Origin: Sphaerochaetaceae bacterium
GTDB taxonomy: Bacteria > Spirochaetota > Spirochaetia > Sphaerochaetales > Sphaerochaetaceae
Direction: 5' to 3'
Assembly (NCBI GenBank): GCA_023231265.1
Contig: JALNVT010000040.1
Location: 1 to 15,439, forward strand
Length of the DNA: 15,439 nucleotides
Numbering within the stretch: the first letter of the stretch is position 1; every line of letters begins with the position of its first letter. Below are positions 1 through 5,864 of this stretch, in pieces. Below the pieces are notes generated by a model, which searched no databases, had not been told where the DNA came from, and worked only from the letters and a program-made list of their open reading frames with translations. The position numbers and the translations under genes were made by a program.

Positions 1-28
1 GGTGTCCTAACCACTAGACGACGAAGAC
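1..28 (-). tRNA. tRNA-Glu, 5' part only (cut by window edge)
   Basis: Read on the minus strand, the segment starts with a 7-nt acceptor arm (GTCTTCG), then TC, then the D-arm GTC-TAGTGGTTAG-GAC, then ACC. This matches the 5' third of bacterial tRNA-Glu closely. The anticodon and the 3' half lie outside the window, so the identity rests on the D-arm alone; another isoacceptor with a similar D-arm cannot be fully excluded. It lies 13 nt downstream of tRNA-Lys and is probably processed from the same transcript. Confidence 0.75.
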
Positions 29-41
29 ATATCACAAGAGA

Positions 42-114
42 TGAGCTGCAATGGATTCGAACCATTGACCCACGCCTTAAAAGGGCGTTGCTCTACCTAC
101 TGAGCTAGCAGCCC
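42..114 (-). tRNA. tRNA-Lys (anticodon TTT)
   Basis: The minus strand folds as a complete 73-nt cloverleaf. The acceptor GGGCTGC pairs with GCAGCTC with one G-U pair; the D-stem is GCTC/GAGC; the anticodon stem ACGCC/GGCGT holds the loop CTTTTAA, giving anticodon TTT; the T-stem AATGG/CCATT holds TTCGAAT. The discriminator base is A. The 3' CCA is not encoded and must be added by the CCA-adding enzyme. It is the first tRNA of a Lys-Glu array read out of the left edge. Confidence 0.95.
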
Positions 115-128
115 TTGCAACGACTCAG

Positions 129-158
129 AATATATCAAAAGTGAGCCTAACACGTCAA
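129..158 (-). promoter_or_regulatory. sigma70-type promoter of the tRNA-Lys/Glu array
   Basis: On the minus strand, TTGACG (158-153) and TATATT (134-129) are separated by 18 bp. The predicted start lies about 7 bp further, a few bases upstream of the mature 5' end of tRNA-Lys. Both boxes are near consensus and the position suits a stable-RNA promoter. Confidence 0.7.
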
Positions 159-829
159 CTACTTTTAAGGAAAAAAGAATAAAATAATTATTAAATTTTA
201 AACTTTATCTATTTTATATGTATTAAATACTTTTCTATTAACGAATTAAATAAAAGGTAAAGAACAGAAAAAACATCGCTAATTAGGTAATTTTAACCAA
301 CAAAAAACATCATTTTTCCCCATTATAATTCCTGTAATTTATAGGTATAAATGCAGAAAAATATACTTTTCTTTGGAGCATAATTTATATCATAAAATAG
401 AATATCAAAAGCCAGTCTTCTAAAATTTTATTGATGAGATCTTAAAAAAATTGTAAATCTTCATCTTGAAATACAGTGTTTATTTCATACTCAATCAAAA
501 CAGACCATAAAAATTAAAGAATTATCAGTCAAATATGCCATATCTAAAAGAGTTTTCCATCAGCCTATATATATAAAGACACTATTTTTTTTATTCATCA
601 AAAATTTATTGAATAATTACTGTAATAACTCAATTAAAAATTAAAAACCCTAAAATAGCAGTTTATGCCATATATTAAATCAAATTTTAAAAAGCTAGAA
701 AGTCAAAATCTCTTCTACAAACTTTTAACATTGCATAAATATGAATAATTAGCTAAAAAATGCCTAAAATTCTATATTTATAAAAAGAATCATCCATTTT
801 GTGATGAATCTGTAATAAATATACTATTT
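159..829. other. long AT-rich spacer with no recognisable gene
   Basis: About 670 bases contain no open frame with a plausible start, ribosome binding site and length on either strand, and no tRNA-like or terminator-like structure that I can defend. Short features seen are two copies of TATGCCATAT (534-543 and 664-673), the first inside the near-palindrome ATATGCCATAT, and an imperfect hairpin at 787-810 (GAATCATC with GATGAATC, one A-A mismatch). None is strong. The stretch may be a decayed gene or an unrecognised regulatory or small-RNA region. Confidence 0.5.
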
Positions 830-859
830 TTGATTGAAACATTGCCAAACTTATATTAT
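830..859 (+). promoter_or_regulatory. candidate promoter of the hypothetical protein / aldehyde dehydrogenase operon
   Basis: TTGATT (830-835) is followed after 18 bp by TATTAT (854-859), or after 16 bp by TATATT (852-857). The predicted start near 866 leaves a leader of about 25 nt before the ATG at 890. AT-richness makes chance -10 boxes common here, so this is only a candidate. Confidence 0.4.
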
Positions 860-889
860 TATAATTTTATAAATATTTAGGAGTAACTT

Positions 890-1468
890 ATGACAACAAC
901 ACAATTGTATCAAGCAATAGAACAGGAGATGTACGAAAAGCACAAAGAAAAACCAAGAGTGTCGTATGATGTATTTTTTTCAAACTGGTTTGTTCAACAT
1001 TGCATCGAAAATGTATCTGATTATCCACTAGAAAAACTTCGATTTGTATGCCCTCTAAAATTCTTCACAACATTGCTGCACTGTGAAAGTGAGAAACATA
1101 TAATTTTATTAGCTACATATTTCTTACCTGCGAATTACACAATTCCAGATCAAGTTATTAAAGATTTTGTAAATTACCCTAAAGAATGTTTCCATCCAAA
1201 GCATCCAAAAATGAGCCAAAATGCTTTATTTGAAAAAGCTCTATATGATAAAGATTACCATATATCCATGACAATGATCACAACAAGCACTCAACCATTA
1301 GATGGTAGATCTTGGAGCATGTTGAATGAATTCAATAAAGAACTGGACACCACTTATGATTGCAGAATTACAGCAAGATATTTAGACCTTGAAAGCATCA
1401 AGACCTTCTATCAGTATACTGAAGATTCTGATTCATTTGAGAGGTTGTTAGAAACAGAATTACAGTAA
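890..1468 (+). CDS. conserved-looking hypothetical protein, 192 aa, upstream of aldehyde dehydrogenase
   Basis: I do not recognise this family. The ATG is preceded by a good Shine-Dalgarno sequence (AGGAG, 879-883, 6-nt spacing), so the start is well supported. The protein looks soluble: it has no signal peptide, no membrane segment and no obvious nucleotide-binding or metal motif, with five scattered Cys residues but no CxxC pair. Residues 40-80 are hydrophobic and could form a core (PLEKLRF, FFTTLLH, IILLATYFL). The C-terminus is acidic and probably helical. The stop codon lies 10 nt before the aldehyde dehydrogenase start, whose ribosome binding site overlaps this stop, so the two are almost certainly cotranscribed. 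That suggests a linked role, but no function can be assigned from sequence. Base composition resembles the neighbouring genes. Confidence 0.8.
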   Translation: MTTTQLYQAIEQEMYEKHKEKPRVSYDVFFSNWFVQHCIENVSDYPLEKLRFVCPLKFFTTLLHCESEKHIILLATYFLPANYTIPDQVIKDFVNYPKECFHPKHPKMSQNALFEKALYDKDYHISMTMITTSTQPLDGRSWSMLNEFNKELDTTYDCRITARYLDLESIKTFYQYTEDSDSFERLLETELQ

Positions 1469-1478
1469 GGAAAATATT

Positions 1479-2846
1479 ATGGGACCAATTTCAGACCAGA
1501 ATCAAAAGATGCGCAAGTATTTTGAAAGCGGTGCAACTTTGGACTATCGATTTAGAAAGAGAAACCTAGAACTATTCAGTCAAGCATTGATAAAATGGGA
1601 AAAACCTCTTGAGAAGGCTCTGTTCAGTGACCTAAGAAAAAGTCCTGAAGAATCCTATATGTCTGAAATATCCATGGTTAAGAGTGAGCTTTCTTTTGCT
1701 CAAAAAAATCTAAAAAGATTCATGAAAAAAAAGAAAGTCCCATCTCCATTAATACATTTTCCAAGTAAAAGTTACAGAATCAACAACCCACTGGGACTTG
1801 TATTGATTATGAGTCCATGGAACTATCCTGTGCAATTGACGCTCTCTCCTCTAGTAGCTGCAATTGCTGCAGGCAATTGTGTAATTCTCAAACCTTCTCG
1901 TTATAGCAGCAACACAAGCAAAATTATCAAAACAATAATTCAAGATACATTTGATGATAAATATATAACCGTCTTCGAAGGTGGCTCAGAAGTCAATCAG
2001 CAGCTTCTTGATGAAAAATTTGATTTCATTTTCTTCACAGGCTCCCCTACAATTGGACATATCGTTATGGAGAAAGCTTCTAAATATCTAACTCCTGTTG
2101 CCTTGGAACTTGGAGGAAAGAGTCCTGTCTATGTAGATAAATCAGCCAACATAAGATTGACGGCTGAAAGATTGGCATGGGGAAAATATCTGAACGCAGG
2201 CCAAACATGTGTTGCACCTGATTACATTCTTTGTCATAAGGATGTATCAATGGAGCTCATCACATCACTAAAATCTGAGATCATCAAGATGTACGGTTCC
2301 AATCCTGTTGGAAATGACGAATATGGAAAGATCATAAATGAAAAGCATTACAACAGACTGGTAAATTTACTCAAGATGGGAACTCTTGCCCATGGTGGTC
2401 AATTTGATAATGAGAATATGAAGATTGCTCCATCAATTATGGTGGCTCCAGATAGCAATTCTGAATTGATGACAGATGAAATATTCGGACCAATTTTACC
2501 AATTATAAATGTTGAGTCCTTTGAGGAGGCTGTAAGCTTTATTCAAAGACGTCCTCATCCTCTGGCCTGTTATTTATTCACAAACAACAGAAGTCAAAAG
2601 CAAGTTTATGAAGAAAAATTAATTTTTGGTGGTGGATGCATAAATGATTGTGTGGTTCATCTTTCATGTCCTCACCTTCCTTTTGGTGGGATTGGAGACA
2701 GTGGTATGGGCTCATACCATGGAATGAAAGGACTTGAGTCCTTCTCTCATTCCAAATCAATATTGAAAAGATATTTCTTTTTCAATATTAAGTTAAGGAA
2801 TCCTCCTTATAAAGGCAAAATGAAAAGACTGAAAAGATTGCTCTAA
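1479..2846 (+). CDS. aldehyde dehydrogenase, class III (ALDH3-like) family
   Basis: The 455-residue protein is an NAD(P)-dependent aldehyde dehydrogenase, oxidising aldehydes to carboxylic acids. Visible signatures are the PWNYP segment with the oxyanion Asn115, the coenzyme-binding KPS (138-140), FFTGSP (185-190), the general base Glu210 in ALELGGKSP, the nucleophile Cys244 in NAGQTCVAPDY, EIFGP (334-338) and PFGGIGDSGMG (401-411). Length, motif order and the lack of a long N-terminal extension fit the class III branch, which often acts on medium or long-chain fatty aldehydes; the true substrate is unknown. The C-terminal tail (about 425-455) is strongly basic with a run of Phe, compatible with loose membrane contact. 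The ribosome binding site AAGGA (1467-1471) overlaps the stop of the upstream gene. A hairpin at 2857-2877 probably ends the transcript. Confidence 0.93.
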   Translation: MGPISDQNQKMRKYFESGATLDYRFRKRNLELFSQALIKWEKPLEKALFSDLRKSPEESYMSEISMVKSELSFAQKNLKRFMKKKKVPSPLIHFPSKSYRINNPLGLVLIMSPWNYPVQLTLSPLVAAIAAGNCVILKPSRYSSNTSKIIKTIIQDTFDDKYITVFEGGSEVNQQLLDEKFDFIFFTGSPTIGHIVMEKASKYLTPVALELGGKSPVYVDKSANIRLTAERLAWGKYLNAGQTCVAPDYILCHKDVSMELITSLKSEIIKMYGSNPVGNDEYGKIINEKHYNRLVNLLKMGTLAHGGQFDNENMKIAPSIMVAPDSNSELMTDEIFGPILPIINVESFEEAVSFIQRRPHPLACYLFTNNRSQKQVYEEKLIFGGGCINDCVVHLSCPHLPFGGIGDSGMGSYHGMKGLESFSHSKSILKRYFFFNIKLRNPPYKGKMKRLKRLL

Positions 2847-2856
2847 TATAATCATG

Positions 2857-2882
2857 TGGGATGCATAATGCATCCCAATTTT
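2857..2882 (+). terminator. intrinsic terminator after aldehyde dehydrogenase
   Basis: A perfect inverted repeat, TGGGATGCAT-A-ATGCATCCCA (10-bp arms; in RNA about a 9-bp stem with a 3-nt loop), starts 10 nt after the stop codon and is followed by a short T run (2879-2882). The stem is strong and the T tract weak, so termination may be partial. Confidence 0.65.
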
Positions 2883-2914
2883 GAGTAAAATAAACTATTA
2901 TTTACTGTAATTAA

Positions 2915-2943
2915 TTGACGCTAACATAAAATAATCTTATCTT
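2915..2943 (+). promoter_or_regulatory. candidate promoter of the EF-G (spdEFG2) / Xre unit
   Basis: TTGACG (2915-2920) and TATCTT (2938-2943) are 17 bp apart. The predicted start near 2950 would leave a leader of about 170 nt before the EF-G ATG. The leader contains weak dyads: CTTATT-TATT-AATAAG at 2996-3011 and an ATACT...AGTAT pair at about 3043-3059. Closer but poorer promoter boxes also exist, so the assignment is tentative. Confidence 0.4.
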
Positions 2944-3121
2944 ATTATAGTTAAGTTACTACTAGCAGTATCCTTTTTAATATACACTAAGATAACTTAT
3001 TTATTAATAAGAAATTACCAATTTTATGCACCTTTTATAACGATACTTATGAAGAGTATTTACATTGCAATAAATTTATAAAACTGTTAATATCACGATG
3101 AAATAACACAAAGGAATTATC

Positions 3122-5152
3122 ATGAACGTTAAAACAACACGTAATATAGGGATTATGGCCCATATAGATGCTGGTAAAACTACCACAACAGAAAGAATGC
3201 TTTACTACACTGGAGAAAACCACCGTATCGGTGAAGTTGACAATGGTAATGCAACCATGGACTGGATGGAACAGGAACAAGATCGAGGTATAACCATAGC
3301 CAGTGCTGCGATTACTTGTTTTTGGCAAGATCACCAAATTAACATAATTGATACTCCAGGACACGTAGATTTCACGGCAGAAGTAGAGAGATCCCTCAGA
3401 GTGCTTGATGGTGCTGTTGGTGTGTTCTGTGCTGTTGGTGGAGTTGAACCTCAAACAGAAACTGTTTGGAGACAAGCAGATACTTATAAAGTTCCAAGAA
3501 TTGGCTTTATAAACAAAATGGACAGACTTGGCGCTAATTTCTACAGTGCAGTTGAAGATATTGAAAAACAACTTCATGCAAATCCAGTTCCTCTTTTTCT
3601 ACCCATTGGAGGTGAAAATGATTTCTCAGGAATCATCGATCTGTTGAAAATGAAAAAGCTCACTTTCAGCAAAGAAGATCAGGGTGAGACAATCATTGAA
3701 TCAGATATTCCTGAAGATATGATGGATCTAGCTACTGAATGGAGAGAAAATCTAATTGATAAAGCTTCAGCTTATGATGAAGAAATCATGGATATGTTCT
3801 TCAATGAAGAGGAAATCCCTACAGAAAAAATCAAAAAGGCTTTGAGAGAGGGAACATTAAAGAGAGAAGTTCTTCCAATTTTCGTTGGTTCCTCCTTGAA
3901 AAATATTGGTATTCAAACAGTTCTTGATGGCGTTATTGACTTCTTGCCTTCTCCTGATGAAATTACCACTGTTTACGGTACAGACAAAAAAGGAAACGAA
4001 ATACAGATTCTCCATAAGGACAATGCAAATCCTCTAGCATTGATTTTCAAAATCCAGGTTGATAAAGAGGCTGGTCCTCTGAGTTTTGTTAGAGTATATC
4101 GTGGAACTTTGAAAAAAGGTTCAACAATTTACAATGTTAACAAAAAGAAGAAGGAAAGAATTGGAAGAATTCTTAGAATGCATGCAGATAGAACACAGGA
4201 TTTGAACGAACTCAATGCTGGTGATATTGGTGTTATTGTAGGTTTCAAAAATATTCAAACTGGTAATACATTATCCAACGAAAGTGAGAAAATTCTTTTA
4301 GAAGAAATGCATTTCCCAACTCCAGTAATTACAATTGCTATTGAACCAAACACACAGAGTGATAGTGCAAAACTTAAGAAAGGTCTTGAACAGCTTGCAA
4401 TGGAAGATCCAACTTTCTCTTATAAAGATGACAGCGAAACTGGACAGCTTGTTATAAGTGGAATGGGAGAATTGCACCTTGATGTTCTAGTAACTCGTTT
4501 GACAAAAGAAATGGGAATAGCAGCTCACGTTGGTAATCCTCAAGTAACATATCGCGAATCAATAACAGAAACAAAGAGTGGTAGCGAAAAATTCTCCAAA
4601 GTACTTGCTGGTAAAGAGAATGAAGCAGGAATTTCTATTACAGTTAGACCTCTTCCATCTGGCTCAGAGAATACTTTGGTAATGAAAGCAAATACTCGTG
4701 GAATTCCAGAAGAGATCATCTCAGCTATTGAAAGTGGAATCAAAAACAGCTTCACATCTGGTATTAAATTTGGATATGAAATCTGTGATATGGAAGTTAC
4801 TGTTGATTCAATTGATTACAATGAACTGACTGCAAGTAACTTCGCTTTTGAAGCTTGTGCAGCAATGTGTTTCGATAAAGTCTGTCAAACTGCAGGACCT
4901 GTTTTGATGGAACCAATTATGAAGGTCATAATTGTTGTACCAACTCAATATGATGGTGATGTAATTGGAGGGCTAACAAGTCGTGGAGGACTTGTAACCA
5001 GCATTGAATCTCGAACTTCGGCAGATCATATAATAGCAGAATCTCCTCTATCTAAGATGTTTGGATATTCAACAGTTCTTAGATCTTCTACTCAAGGAAG
5101 AGGAACATTCTCAATGGAATTTGATCACTTTGCTCCTAAAACTTCTCGTTAA
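3122..5152 (+). CDS. fusB: elongation factor G paralogue, spdEFG2 (FusB-like; ribosome-recycling type)
   Basis: This is a 676-residue translational GTPase. G motifs are AHIDAGKTT (13-21), RGITI (55-59), DTPGH (77-81), NKMD (131-134) and GSSLKN (256-261). Domain II follows from about 290, domain III carries GMGELHL (447-453), domain IV runs from about 475 and domain V ends in FSMEFDHF. Domain IV is unusual: it lacks the QSGGRGQYG-type stretch, and its tip has VDSIDYNELT (561-570) where ordinary EF-G has a YHDVDSSE-like loop. This and the N-terminal half match my recollection of the second EF-G of Borrelia. In Borrelia that protein releases ribosomal subunits with RRF and does not translocate, so a recycling role is inferred here. 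A standard translocase should then lie elsewhere in the genome. The ATG has AAGGA at 3111-3115 (6-nt spacing). The downstream Xre gene begins within 15 nt. The symbol follows spirochaete usage and is less certain than the family. Confidence 0.88.
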   Translation: MNVKTTRNIGIMAHIDAGKTTTTERMLYYTGENHRIGEVDNGNATMDWMEQEQDRGITIASAAITCFWQDHQINIIDTPGHVDFTAEVERSLRVLDGAVGVFCAVGGVEPQTETVWRQADTYKVPRIGFINKMDRLGANFYSAVEDIEKQLHANPVPLFLPIGGENDFSGIIDLLKMKKLTFSKEDQGETIIESDIPEDMMDLATEWRENLIDKASAYDEEIMDMFFNEEEIPTEKIKKALREGTLKREVLPIFVGSSLKNIGIQTVLDGVIDFLPSPDEITTVYGTDKKGNEIQILHKDNANPLALIFKIQVDKEAGPLSFVRVYRGTLKKGSTIYNVNKKKKERIGRILRMHADRTQDLNELNAGDIGVIVGFKNIQTGNTLSNESEKILLEEMHFPTPVITIAIEPNTQSDSAKLKKGLEQLAMEDPTFSYKDDSETGQLVISGMGELHLDVLVTRLTKEMGIAAHVGNPQVTYRESITETKSGSEKFSKVLAGKENEAGISITVRPLPSGSENTLVMKANTRGIPEEIISAIESGIKNSFTSGIKFGYEICDMEVTVDSIDYNELTASNFAFEACAAMCFDKVCQTAGPVLMEPIMKVIIVVPTQYDGDVIGGLTSRGGLVTSIESRTSADHIIAESPLSKMFGYSTVLRSSTQGRGTFSMEFDHFAPKTSR

Positions 5153-5167
5153 TTGATGGAGAGCTGT

Positions 5168-5491
5168 ATGAAAGATGGTATAAAGCTACAGGATATATTT
5201 GCAAGGAACATGAAGGAAAGAAGAAAAAAACTTGGTTTGACACAATGTGAATTGGCAAGCAAAGTTGGAGTTTCTACTTCTTTTATAACAGAGATTGAAA
5301 TTGGAAGGAAATCCCCTTCTTTTATCAACATCAGTAAAATTGCAGATGCTCTTGAAGCTCCAGAATGGTCTTTGTTTGTTGAAAGAGGAGAGGAAATAAC
5401 TAAAAAATCTAACTCTGATGCTCAACTTGCAATAACTTTGAAAGCAGCTCTATCTGATAAAATTGATGAGATTTTGAACAACAACAATTAA
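5168..5491 (+). CDS. Xre/Cro-family helix-turn-helix DNA-binding protein, 107 aa
   Basis: Residues 16-71 form an HTH_3 domain: ERRKKLGLTQCELASKVGVS, then recognition helix STSFITEIEIGRKSP, then a helix ending LEAPEWSLF. The tail (72-107) is short and polar, ending in four Asn, with no fused peptidase, sensor or toxin domain. I chose the ATG at 5168 because GGAG (5158-5161) lies 6 nt upstream; in-frame TTG 5153 and ATG 5156 have no ribosome binding site and sit right at the EF-G stop. The 15-nt gap to the EF-G gene and the strong terminator after it imply cotranscription. The target is unknown: it could regulate its own operon or a distant gene. A dyad overlapping its stop codon (5491-5506) is one candidate operator. 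Confidence 0.85.
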   Translation: MKDGIKLQDIFARNMKERRKKLGLTQCELASKVGVSTSFITEIEIGRKSPSFINISKIADALEAPEWSLFVERGEEITKKSNSDAQLAITLKAALSDKIDEILNNNN

Positions 5492-5514
5492 TACTGTTAT
5501 CAGTATATAAAACG

Positions 5515-5544
5515 ACAGGATTCAGAAATGGATCCTGTTTTTTT
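5515..5544 (+). terminator. intrinsic terminator of the EF-G/Xre unit
   Basis: The arm ACAGGATTC (5515-5523) pairs with GGATCCTGT (5530-5538), 9 bp with one G-U, around a 6-nt loop, and is followed directly by seven T (5538-5544). This is a textbook rho-independent terminator 24 nt after the Xre stop. Confidence 0.9.
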
Positions 5545-5788
5545 ATTCCAAATCGGAGCATTCAAAAAATGAAATACAACCCAATCCAAACTTTTATCCT
5601 TTTTCAACTTATTAGTTAGCAAATGTAAATATTTGAACATATATAGAACAAACACTATCTTATTGCAATATATTTTCTACAAGTTTTAATTTGTTATACA
5701 GCAATAAATAACTCACACTCTATTTATACTTTTGATACAAAAGATTCCTATATAACTGCCCCATGAGTTGTTTGCAACAAAAAACAAT
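5545..5788. other. AT-rich spacer between the two EF-G units
   Basis: The spacer between the Xre terminator and the EFG II promoter holds no open frame with a plausible start, no tRNA and no repeat unit. The only structure of note is the small dyad TTGTT-TGC-AACAA (5768-5780), directly upstream of the -35 box of the next gene, which may be a regulator site. Confidence 0.5.
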
Positions 5789-5818
5789 TTGACAGATTAC
5801 TATAAGAGGGCTTACCAT
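5789..5818 (+). promoter_or_regulatory. promoter of the EFG II gene
   Basis: A consensus TTGACA (5789-5794) is followed after 18 bp by TACCAT (5813-5818), a 4/6 match to the -10 box. The predicted start near 5825 gives a leader of about 40 nt. That leader holds the palindrome ATACGCGTAT (5829-5838) and the dyad TTGTTC-TTAT-GAACAA (5838-5853), which abuts the Shine-Dalgarno AAGGAGG (5854-5860). Confidence 0.55.
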
Positions 5819-5864
5819 ATACATAGTTATACGCGTATTGTTCTTATGAACAAAAGGAGGAATT

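Noticed and set aside
787..813. Hairpin in the long spacer as a terminator or small RNA
   Set aside because: The stem has an internal A-A mismatch, is AT-rich and is not followed by a T run.
3047..3577. 176-codon open frame on the minus strand across the start of the EF-G gene
   Set aside because: It is antisense to conserved EF-G G-domain codons, has no ribosome binding site or recognisable motif, and is rich in Ser, Asn, Phe and Cys as expected of a shadow frame. The same applies to the smaller opposite-strand frames inside the aldehyde dehydrogenase, EFG II, mfd, phosphatase and hydrolase genes.
5153..5170. Earlier in-frame starts for the Xre gene (TTG 5153, ATG 5156)
   Set aside because: No Shine-Dalgarno precedes either, whereas GGAG lies 6 nt before ATG 5168 and the HTH domain is complete from there.
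5168..5491. Xre protein as the antitoxin of a toxin-antitoxin pair
   Set aside because: No small toxin-like gene lies beside it; its neighbours are two EF-G genes, and the terminator follows immediately.
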